From Brevundimonas sp. (GTDB taxonomy: Bacteria; Pseudomonadota; Alphaproteobacteria; Caulobacterales; Caulobacteraceae): a stretch of 64,000 nucleotides of DNA. Below, in pieces: positions 7,607 through 14,200 of this stretch. The position numbers and the translations under genes were made by a program. The notes beneath the pieces were generated by a model that ran no database searches, was not told the DNA's origin, and saw nothing but the letters and a program-made list of their open reading frames with translations. The stretch is from NCBI GenBank assembly GCA_003248965.1, contig QFQU01000006.1, forward strand, positions 50,360-114,359, written 5' to 3'. Numbering within the stretch: the first letter of the stretch is position 1; the number at the start of each line of letters is the position of its first letter.

Positions 7607-8375
7607 GTTGGCCGGTCCGCCAGCCCCACCGCGCGAAGATGGCGGCCCCCTCGTCGGACTTCAAAAAGTCTAGGAAGGGCTGGGCGTCGGCGTCCTGGCG
7701 GCCGGTCTCTGTCACAACGGCGCCGGCGTCGCGGTAGATGCGGTAGGGCTCTTCGACCTCGACCACATCAGCGAGGTCCGGATTGGCGACCTGCCAGATG
7801 CCCCAGATGATCCAGGCGTCCAGCGTCGGGTCGTCGATCCAGGCCTGTCGGGCCTCGGCGCTGTTGCGGGCGTAGACGACGATGTTGCGACGCAGCGCGC
7901 GCACCTTGGCGATGTCGCCGGTGCGAGCGGCCATGTCCTCCCACAGGCCGTTCTGGCCCGCGCCGTTGACGACCAGGACCCGGCGACCCGGCTGGAAAAG
8001 ATCCTCCAGGCCGCCGATGCTGTTCGGATTTCCCGGCCGAACGAGGATGGAGGCGGTGCGCAGATAGAGCGGCTCGACCGCCTCTGCGCGGATGCGGCCC
8101 TCCAGGGCGCTGACAAAGTCGGTCATCATCGTCTCGGAGCCCGAGAAGATCAGGTCGCCGTCCACCTTGGCCTGGTCCAGCCATTGGGGCGTAGGTCCGG
8201 CGACGACGGCCACGGCGCGACCGGTGCGCGCCTCATAAGCCTTCGCCGCGTCGCGCATGGCGGGGGCGGGGCCGCCTGGACCGTAGACATGAAGAGGATC
8301 GGCAGGCGTCTGGGCGTGGGCGGCCAGGGCCGTTGCGCTCAGGAGGGCGGCCAGCGTCAGTGCGGACAGGCGCAT
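7602..8375 (-). CDS. Periplasmic substrate-binding protein, ModA/SBP_bac_11-like, orphan
   Basis: A 257-residue secreted protein with signal peptide (LTLAALLSATALAAHAQ). The mature part opens with PLHVYGPGGPAPAMRDAAKA and contains FSGSETMMTDF and ILVRPGNPNSIGG, the layout of oxyanion-type extracellular binding proteins related to ModA. No ABC permease or ATPase gene is adjacent, so it may serve a distant transporter or act alone. Its ATG overlaps the upstream hydrolase TGA by one base (TGATG), so it is translationally coupled to the second peroxiredoxin/hydrolase module. A sulfur oxyanion such as thiosulfate or sulfite is a plausible ligand by context only. Confidence 0.75.
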   Translation of the reverse strand: MRLSALTLAALLSATALAAHAQTPADPLHVYGPGGPAPAMRDAAKAYEARTGRAVAVVAGPTPQWLDQAKVDGDLIFSGSETMMTDFVSALEGRIRAEAVEPLYLRTASILVRPGNPNSIGGLEDLFQPGRRVLVVNGAGQNGLWEDMAARTGDIAKVRALRRNIVVYARNSAEARQAWIDDPTLDAWIIWGIWQVANPDLADVVEVEEPYRIYRDAGAVVTETGRQDADAQPFLDFLKSDEGAAIFARWGWRTGQP

Positions 8376-9274
8376 CAAGAATTCTCCTGGGGCGGGGCGA
8401 AGTGATTGGCGGGGATCTTGAAATAGACGCGCCCGTCCGGCGCGGCCGGCGGCAGCACCCCGCCGCGGATGTTCACCTGAAGCGCGTAGAGCATCAGGTT
8501 CGGCAAGGGCAGGGTGGCGTCCCGGCCGTCGCGAAGCCGCACGAAATCCGCTTCTCCGCGTCCGCCGCCGACATGGATGTTGTCCGCCTTCTGCTCTCTC
8601 ACGGTGCTGAAGCAGGCGGGCTCGCGGCCATCGGGACCGTAGTCGTGGCCGACGAAGACGCCGGTCTCCTCGGGCAGGGCCAGGATGTCCTGGATGCTTC
8701 GGTAGAGGGCCTTGGAATCGCCGCCCGGAAAGTCGGCGCGCGAAGTGCCGGCATAGGGCATCATCAGGGTGTCGTGGACGAAGGCGTTGCCGCCGATCAC
8801 ATAGGTGATGGACGCCAGGGTGTGGCCTGGGGAGAAGATGACCCGCCCCGGCAGGCCGCCGACAGCAAACGCATCGCCGGCCTGGAAGAGACGGTCCCAC
8901 TGGCGACCGTCGGTCGGGAAGTCGTCGTCCAGGCCGTAGATGTCCTTCCACAGCCTCTGGACGCCAACCACTTTCTCGCCGATGGCGGTTGGAGCCTCCA
9001 GCTTCTCGTTGAGATAGGGCGCGGCCGAGAAATGGTCGGCATGGGGATGGGTGTCCAGCAGCCATTCGACGGTCAGGCCTTCAGCCTTGACGTAGTCCAG
9101 GATGGCGTCGGCGTTGCGGGTCGAGGTCGCCGCGGCCTTCTCGTCGAAATCCCAGACCGGATCGATGATCGCGCATTTGCGGCTGACCGGGTCGGAGACG
9201 ACATATTGCCAACTGCCGGTCTTCTTGTCGTGGAGCGCCGCGATGCGCGCTCCGCCGTGGTCGATGATCTGCAT
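8375..9274 (-). CDS. Metallo-beta-lactamase-fold persulfide dioxygenase-like hydrolase (copy 2)
   Basis: A 299-residue MBL-fold protein paralogous to 3527-4468. The metal motif reads LDTHPHADHFSAAPYLNEKL, followed by FSPGHTLASITYV, HDTLMMPYAGTSRADFPGG and GHDYGPDGREPACF. It keeps the ETHE1/Blh catalytic pattern, with Pro for Ala in the metal motif and GHTL for GHTP. The start at MQIIDHGG (9274) was chosen because upstream in-frame text is arginine/proline-rich and overlaps peroxiredoxin copy 2. It follows that gene by 64 bp and is coupled to the binding-protein gene downstream. Substrate preference may differ from copy 1; this is not visible in the sequence. Confidence 0.86.
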   Translation of the reverse strand: MQIIDHGGARIAALHDKKTGSWQYVVSDPVSRKCAIIDPVWDFDEKAAATSTRNADAILDYVKAEGLTVEWLLDTHPHADHFSAAPYLNEKLEAPTAIGEKVVGVQRLWKDIYGLDDDFPTDGRQWDRLFQAGDAFAVGGLPGRVIFSPGHTLASITYVIGGNAFVHDTLMMPYAGTSRADFPGGDSKALYRSIQDILALPEETGVFVGHDYGPDGREPACFSTVREQKADNIHVGGGRGEADFVRLRDGRDATLPLPNLMLYALQVNIRGGVLPPAAPDGRVYFKIPANHFAPPQENS

Positions 9275-9338
9275 GAAGGCTCCGTTTGGTTTGCGAAGAA
9301 AAGGGCCGGACCGCTTGCGCGGCCCGGCCAGCGTCCGA

Positions 9339-9989
9339 TCAGGCGGCTTTCGGGGCGTCGGGGAGGTCGCGCGTTGAGAAATACCAGTCGGTGTAGACGT
9401 AACCCTCGGAGGCGCGGGCCTCAGCCGCCTCGGCGGTCTTGGGTGGGGGGACGATGGCCGGCTGGCCAGGGCGCCAGTTCTCAGGCGTCGCGACCCCGTT
9501 GGCGTCGGACGCCTGGAGCGCGGTGAGCAGCCGAACGAACTCTTCGATGCTGCGGCCATTGCTCATGGGATAGTAGACCATGGCGCGCAGCTTGCCTTCC
9601 GGATCGATCAGGAAGGTGGCGCGAACAGCCGAGGTGTCGGCCGCGCCAGGGTGGATCATCCCGTAAGCCTGGGCCACCTCCATCTTCAGATCCTCGATGA
9701 TGGGGAAGGGGATTTCGACGCCGAACTTCTCCTTGATGTTCCGGGTCCAGGCCAGGTGCGAGAAGATGCTGTCGATCGAGAGCCCCAGGAGCTCGCAGTT
9801 CATGGCGGCGAATTCATCCGCGTGCTTGGCGAAGCCGATGAACTCGGTCGTGCAGACCGGGGTGAAGTCCGACGGGTGGGAGAAGAGGATCAGCCATTTG
9901 CCGCGGTAATCGGCCAGGCTGCGGTCCCCGTGCGTGGTGCGGGCGTGAAAGTCGGGGGCGGGTTCGTTGAGGCGGGGCAGTCCGGTCAT
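9339..9989 (-). CDS. 1-Cys peroxiredoxin, Prx6 subfamily (copy 2)
   Basis: A 216-residue AhpC/TSA-fold protein. The active motif HPSDFTPVCTTEF holds the peroxidatic cysteine, and LSIDSIFSHLAWTRNIKEKF, FPIIEDLKMEVA and RATFLIDPEGKLRAMVYYP follow as in Prx6-type enzymes. It is clearly paralogous to the protein at 4573. The start MTGLPRL at 9989 has a good GGAGATAT ribosome-binding site; an in-frame start 11 residues earlier is less likely. An operator-like sequence shared with the copy 1 promoter lies 40 bp upstream. It heads the minus-strand operon peroxiredoxin, hydrolase, substrate-binding protein. Role: peroxide or persulfide detoxification in the cytoplasm. Confidence 0.9.
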   Translation of the reverse strand: MTGLPRLNEPAPDFHARTTHGDRSLADYRGKWLILFSHPSDFTPVCTTEFIGFAKHADEFAAMNCELLGLSIDSIFSHLAWTRNIKEKFGVEIPFPIIEDLKMEVAQAYGMIHPGAADTSAVRATFLIDPEGKLRAMVYYPMSNGRSIEEFVRLLTALQASDANGVATPENWRPGQPAIVPPPKTAEAAEARASEGYVYTDWYFSTRDLPDAPKAA

Positions 9990-10028
9990 GTCGATATCTC
10001 CTTCAGACGCCCCAATGAACAATTACAT

Positions 10029-10046
10029 ACATACTTACGCAAACTA
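10029..10046 (-). promoter_or_regulatory. Second candidate SqrR/BigR-like operator
   Basis: Positions 10029-10046 match the complementary strand of 4511-4528 at 15 of 18 bases (consensus ACATACTTNCNCNAACTA). The three differences all fall in the central six bases. The site lies 40 bp upstream of peroxiredoxin copy 2 in a short A/T-rich gap of about 100 bp. The outer palindromic arm is less well preserved than at the first site, so the affinity could be lower. Binding by the ArsR protein at 5229 is inferred from the match. Confidence 0.55.
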
Positions 10047-10088
10047 ATAGTTCTTATGCTCAGGAAAGGTTCCGCCTATGCCGAGCCG

Positions 10089-10613
10089 TCAGTTCACAAC
10101 CAGGGCGTATCCGGCCTGTTGAAGGTGGATGACCGTCATCAGGGCGGCGAGATCAACGCTCACGCCCGCTTCGAGATCGGCTTGCGCGATGCCGTTCCCC
10201 GCCATGGCCTGGCCGCACAGTCGAACCTGGACGCCGGCGGCGATGAGGGCGCGGATCAGGGCGCTGTTGGGGTTGGCGTCGCCCTTGCCGCGCGCGGTCC
10301 AGGCGGCGTCGGAGAGAACTGCAGGGGTGGCGGCGCCGTGCAGGACGACCACGATCTGACGGTGGTCGGCGTCCACGCCGCCCGCCGCCAGCATATTCAC
10401 CAGCCGCGCGACGCGATCCAATCCCTTCAGCGGCCTGTCGTCCGCACCGCCCTGGGACACGTCGAAGATGACCCGATAGATGCGCGACGGATCCGGCTGT
10501 TCGCCGGCCTCGGGCAGGGGCTTGAAGCCGCCGAAGCCTGAGACAGCCTGGGCGAAGCTCGGGGAGGCCGCCAGGGAGGCGGCCAAGGACAGGGCGATCA
10601 CGAGGGTTTTCAT
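10089..10613 (-). CDS. Secreted DsrE-family protein
   Basis: A 174-residue protein with signal peptide (LVIALSLAASLAASPSFAQA) and a DsrE/DsrF-like domain. YRVIFDVSQGG begins the first strand, QIVVVLHG the second, and the conserved single-cysteine loop reads AAGVQVRLCGQAMAG near residue 130. Periplasmic DsrE proteins are thought to carry persulfide on this cysteine. It is the last gene of the dsbD operon, 29 bp after the methyltransferase gene. Having a reductant pathway (DsbD and thioredoxin-like proteins) in the same operon suggests the cysteine is kept reduced or its persulfide is turned over in the periplasm; that link is inferred. Confidence 0.82.
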   Translation of the reverse strand: MKTLVIALSLAASLAASPSFAQAVSGFGGFKPLPEAGEQPDPSRIYRVIFDVSQGGADDRPLKGLDRVARLVNMLAAGGVDADHRQIVVVLHGAATPAVLSDAAWTARGKGDANPNSALIRALIAAGVQVRLCGQAMAGNGIAQADLEAGVSVDLAALMTVIHLQQAGYALVVN

Positions 10614-10642
10614 GGCGGGTTCCGGTGTGCGGGCGCTGGGGG

Positions 10643-11260
10643 TCAGGGACGGCGGGCGATGAGATCGATCAGGGCGGACCGGCCGCTGTGGCCGGCGCCT
10701 TCGGAGACGTCGCTGTCGTGGCTTTTCAGATGCAGGATGTCGAAGTCGGCGAAGGCGTCGCGGAGCAGCGCCTCGGTGTAGAGGTTCTCGACCTGCCCCG
10801 GACCGCCGGTGCCATAGGCGATCTGTTCCGGCCGATAGCCCTGCAACAGGACCAGGCCGCCAGGCTTCACGGCCGCCTTCATACGCTCGAAAAGTCGGTC
10901 GCGCTGGGGAGGCGGGGCGAACTGAATGAAGACGGCGACCACGACGTCGAACGCACCCTGCGGCCAGCCCCAGGTCTCGAAGTCCGCCACCTGGGCGTCC
11001 AGTGTGACGCCACGTCGCTCGGCCAGGGCGAGGGCCTTCTCGACCGCGCGCGGGGCGATATCCGTGGTGGTGACGGCCAGGCCCTGTTCGGCGAGCCACA
11101 CGCCGTTTCGGCCCTCGCCGTCGGCGACCGCCAGAGCGGTCATGCCGGGCTGGAGCCGCGCGATCTGAGCGGCCAGGAAGGCGTTGGGCGTCTCGCCGAA
11201 CAGATAGTCCTGGCGGTCATAGCGGCTGTTCCAGAAGTCGCGGGCGGCGACGGAGTCCAT
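10643..11260 (-). CDS. Class I SAM-dependent methyltransferase
   Basis: A 205-residue cytoplasmic methyltransferase. Motif I is degenerate (ALAVADGEGRNGVWLAEQG, residues 42-60; the usual E/DxGxGxG reads VADGEGRNG), motif II is VTTTDIAP, and the post-motif FDVVVAVFIQF and GGLVLLQGYRPEQ strands follow. It resembles the TehB/thiopurine methyltransferase group often found in sulfur and chalcogen loci. In this operon it could methylate sulfide or thiols, although no substrate-specific residue proves that. It starts 11 bp after the metallophosphoesterase stop and precedes the DsrE gene. Confidence 0.82.
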   Translation of the reverse strand: MDSVAARDFWNSRYDRQDYLFGETPNAFLAAQIARLQPGMTALAVADGEGRNGVWLAEQGLAVTTTDIAPRAVEKALALAERRGVTLDAQVADFETWGWPQGAFDVVVAVFIQFAPPPQRDRLFERMKAAVKPGGLVLLQGYRPEQIAYGTGGPGQVENLYTEALLRDAFADFDILHLKSHDSDVSEGAGHSGRSALIDLIARRP

Positions 11261-11271
11261 AAGGTGTTCCT

Positions 11272-12699
11272 TCAGATGATGAGGACGCTGACGGGCAGAT
11301 CGGTCTCGCCAGGCGTATGGTCGGCGAACCAGGATTCAAGCGCGCCCACAGTGTCGATGTCGAGCGTCCGGCGGTCTCGCCCGTAATGTTCGGGCACCCC
11401 TTGGGCGGTGACGAAGGCCACCAGATAGTCCGCCTCCGGCTCGACAGGGCGGTCTCCGACCAGCAGGCGGTCGAGGCGCTGCCCCTTGGGATTCTCAAGC
11501 TTCACGAAGGCCGTGAGACCCCGGCAACGTTTGATGTAGCCGCCCATCTGCTCATACGGGTCGGCGGCGAAGGTGCGCTCCAGATTTTCTTCCAGCATCG
11601 CTTGCAACTCGGCCCCGGTCAGCGTCGTGCGTGAGATCGGCGGATTCATCGGCGCCATATTGTAGAGGTCGCCCAGAGTGACCGGACCCGGCGCGACGGG
11701 CGCGCCGTAGCGCCAGCCGTTGGAGAAGGCGATGTCCACGCCCGCCGCCTGCGCCGCCGCCGCCAGCAGGACGTCGTCCATCGGCGCGCTGGCCATGGCG
11801 TAGCGGTGAAGGGGGATGGCGGTGCGGCCGACGATGCGCGCCAGACGCTCGCGCTCGGGCGCCAGGGCCATCTCCACCAAGCCGGCGACTTGATCGTCTT
11901 CGGGGCCAGCGTCCACGGCTATGAGCCGATGGCGCCGCAGGCACACGCGGCCCTCTGCAATCTCCAGATCCAGCCGGCCGATATAGGCGCCGTGGCAGCC
12001 GGACTGGATGATCAGGGTGTCGCCGACGCGGGCCGGTTCGTGCAGGCGGTTATGGGTATGACCGCTCAGGATCACGTCGATGCCCGGCGTTTCGGCGGCC
12101 AGCTTCAGATCCTGCGGAAAGCCCAGGTGCGACAGCAGGACGACCAGATCGACCTTTTCCTCGCGGAGCTGGTGCAGCTGCTCGCGGGCTTCGGCCACAC
12201 CCATTTCAAACCGCACGCCTTCAGAGAAGGCGGGGGGCATCGTCTTGTCGATGATGGGGCAGGCCAGGCCGATCACGCCGATCCTCAGACCGCCGCGCTC
12301 GAACACCCACCGCCCGTCGAACTCCGGCGCGCCGTCATCCTTGCGGAAGACATTGGCGGCCAGGACGGGATAATCCAGTCCCGCCGCCAACGCCTTGAAC
12401 CCCGCCGGGCCATAGGCGAACTCCCAGTGCGCCGTCATGGCGTCGATCTTCAGGGCGTTCATGATCGGAACCAGCGCCTCGCCCCGGCTGGCGACGGCGA
12501 CCCGCGTGCCATGGAAGGTGTCGCCGTTGTCCAGGGTCAGGCATGCACCTTCGGCGCGCGCCTCTTCGAAGAGGCGCGCGATGCGGGCGACCCCGCCCAG
12601 CCGTTCGAACCGCCAGCCGCCTTCGGTGCGCACCAGTTCGGGATGCGGCTCGAGATAGCCGTGGAGGTCGTTCAGCTGGAGCAGGGTCAGGGTGGTCAT
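11272..12699 (-). CDS. Metallophosphoesterase / 5'-nucleotidase family protein, SoxB-related layout
   Basis: A 475-residue two-domain protein. The N-terminal calcineurin-like domain has LLQLNDLHGYLEPHPE, TLDNGDTFHGT, VVLLSHLGFPQD and ILSGHTHNRL in the expected order; the C-terminal 5'-nucleotidase domain has FSNGWRYGAPV and a LGDLYNMAPMNPPI segment. The fold and size fit the family that includes UshA/YfkN nucleotidases and the thiosulfohydrolase SoxB. No signal peptide is visible at the chosen start, which is odd for this mostly periplasmic family. The usual NHE of motif III reads AHWEF here, an altered metal/active-site position. The operon suggests a sulfur substrate, but the sequence alone does not separate this from nucleotide hydrolysis. 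Confidence 0.8.
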   Translation of the reverse strand: MTTLTLLQLNDLHGYLEPHPELVRTEGGWRFERLGGVARIARLFEEARAEGACLTLDNGDTFHGTRVAVASRGEALVPIMNALKIDAMTAHWEFAYGPAGFKALAAGLDYPVLAANVFRKDDGAPEFDGRWVFERGGLRIGVIGLACPIIDKTMPPAFSEGVRFEMGVAEAREQLHQLREEKVDLVVLLSHLGFPQDLKLAAETPGIDVILSGHTHNRLHEPARVGDTLIIQSGCHGAYIGRLDLEIAEGRVCLRRHRLIAVDAGPEDDQVAGLVEMALAPERERLARIVGRTAIPLHRYAMASAPMDDVLLAAAAQAAGVDIAFSNGWRYGAPVAPGPVTLGDLYNMAPMNPPISRTTLTGAELQAMLEENLERTFAADPYEQMGGYIKRCRGLTAFVKLENPKGQRLDRLLVGDRPVEPEADYLVAFVTAQGVPEHYGRDRRTLDIDTVGALESWFADHTPGETDLPVSVLII

Positions 12700-12707
12700 G
12701 GTCGGCT

Positions 12708-13382
12708 TCAGCGCAGCGGTTGTCCGGAGCGGATACGACCGATCACCGCTTCGAGTTGCGCCTGGGGCATGCCGCCGGGGATCAGATTGCCGTTGATGAT
12801 AAAGGCGGGCGTGCCCTGCAGGGCCAGGGCCGCCGCTTCTCGACCATTTCGGTCCAGCACCGCGTCGATGTCTGCGCGGTGTTCGGCCAGGTCCTGATTC
12901 AGGCGCGCCATGTCCACGCCGGCCGACTGGACCAGACGGGTGATGTCCGCCTGGTCGCCGATGCGCGACGGCGACAGCATGAAGGCGTTATGGACGGCCT
13001 CGTACTTGCCCTGATAGGCGGCGGCGAGGGCGGTCCGGGCGGCGGTCTCCGAGACGTCGCCGAAGATCGGCCAATCCTTGTACAGGACGCGCACCTTGGT
13101 GTCCGCCTTCAGCAGGCCGTCGATCTCAGGCTGCATCTTCTTGCAGTAGGGGCAGTTGTAATCGACGAAGCCGATGATGGTCACATCGGCGTTCTCGGCG
13201 CCGATGAAGGGCGCTGCGGGATCGCGCAGCAGGTCATTGAAGCCGACCTGGGCGATGGGCGGCATGTCTTGTCCGGAGGCGGCGGAAGGGCTGGCGGGCG
13301 CCGCGCCGTTGTCGGCGTCGGCCGGGCCGCAGGCGGCGAGCGCCAGGACGGCGGCGAAGGCAGGGGCGAAGGTGCGGTTCAT
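12708..13382 (-). CDS. DsbA-like thiol oxidoreductase lipoprotein
   Basis: A 224-residue envelope protein. A short signal ends in a lipobox (LALAACGPA) with Cys18 as the lipidated residue. The thioredoxin-fold active site is DYNCPYCKKM (Cys77/Cys80), followed by the inserted helical domain and a cis-proline loop GTPAFIINGNLIPGG. This is the DsbA/Com1-like type that oxidises or isomerises thiols. It lies 23 bp downstream of the TlpA-like gene and two genes downstream of dsbD, so it may be reduced by DsbD and work as an isomerase or reductase rather than as an oxidant. The start ATG at 13382 is preceded by GGAGCTTC. Confidence 0.9.
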   Translation of the reverse strand: MNRTFAPAFAAVLALAACGPADADNGAAPASPSAASGQDMPPIAQVGFNDLLRDPAAPFIGAENADVTIIGFVDYNCPYCKKMQPEIDGLLKADTKVRVLYKDWPIFGDVSETAARTALAAAYQGKYEAVHNAFMLSPSRIGDQADITRLVQSAGVDMARLNQDLAEHRADIDAVLDRNGREAAALALQGTPAFIINGNLIPGGMPQAQLEAVIGRIRSGQPLR

Positions 13383-13405
13383 GGAAGCTCCGTGAGGCGA
13401 GGGGG

Positions 13406-14200
13406 TCAGTGCAGACGCGCGATTTCGGTCGCGATCTGTTCGGGGGCGATTTCCCCCATGTGGGCCTTGGCCAGACGGCCGTCGGCGTGGAGGAACAGGG
13501 TCACCGGAATGCCGGCCGTACCGTAGTGGCGGGGCAGCGCCATGGCCTCGTCGAACAGCACATGGTCGAGGGCCAGCCCCTGGCTCTGCAGAAAGGCCCG
13601 AACGCCGGCTTCGCCCTCGCCCTGGTTGACGAAGAGGAAGCGCACATTCGGATGGGCTTTTTCGGCCTGGGCCAAAGCCGGCATCTCGCGCCGGCAGGGC
13701 GGGCACCAGGTGGCCCAGAGATTGATCACCGTAGGCCGATCGATCGGCGCCGAAAGGTCGATCGCCGGTGCGTCCATCGCGGCCAGCGTCAGGGCGGGCG
13801 GCGCCATGGGCTGCGTCGCCGAGGCCAACTGATGGGCGGTGGTCCAAACCAAGGCGCTGGCCAGCACAGGCGCAATGGCCCAGGCGCGTTCGCGCGTCGT
13901 GCGCAGCAGCAGAATGGTGGCCAGGATCACGACCGGCGCGACCCAGATCCAACTGAATCCGCCCTGCCAGACCGCGAGCGCCCGCCACGGGTCAGCCCCG
14001 AAATACTCCCAGTGCGTCGCCACGTGACCGAGGCGGGCGACCGCCAGACCGCCGAAGACTAGGACCGTGCTCCACAGGTTGAAGCGCGGGCTGACCCGGC
14101 TGGCCAACAGCCCGACGCCGATCATGAAGACGAACACGCCGGCGATGATGGCGAACCGCTCGCCCGACAGGACGAGCGGGCCCAGGGTGATGGCGTTCAT
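13406..14200 (-). CDS. Membrane-anchored TlpA-like thioredoxin with multi-TM N-terminal domain
   Basis: A 264-residue fusion-like protein. Residues 1-125 form about four hydrophobic segments resembling the prolipoprotein diacylglyceryl transferase-like module found at the start of some redoxins. Residues 135-264 are a TlpA-type thioredoxin with WATWCPPCRREMP (Cys166/Cys169) and the cis-proline loop GIPVTLFL. The catalytic part should face the periplasm. Its ATG overlaps the dsbD stop by 4 bp, so DsbD and this redoxin are coupled in translation and probably in electron flow. Targets are unknown; the downstream DsbA-like lipoprotein and DsrE protein are candidates. Confidence 0.88.
   Translation of the reverse strand: MNAITLGPLVLSGERFAIIAGVFVFMIGVGLLASRVSPRFNLWSTVLVFGGLAVARLGHVATHWEYFGADPWRALAVWQGGFSWIWVAPVVILATILLLRTTRERAWAIAPVLASALVWTTAHQLASATQPMAPPALTLAAMDAPAIDLSAPIDRPTVINLWATWCPPCRREMPALAQAEKAHPNVRFLFVNQGEGEAGVRAFLQSQGLALDHVLFDEAMALPRHYGTAGIPVTLFLHADGRLAKAHMGEIAPEQIATEIARLH

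Noticed and set aside
8375..9559. Longer form of the second MBL hydrolase
   Set aside because: The extra 95 residues overlap peroxiredoxin copy 2 and read as Arg/Pro/Ser-rich wrong-frame text; MQIIDHGG fits the family start.
11272..12699. Naming the metallophosphoesterase SoxB
   Set aside because: Layout is similar, but there is no signal peptide, the motif III region differs, and no soxAXYZ genes are present.
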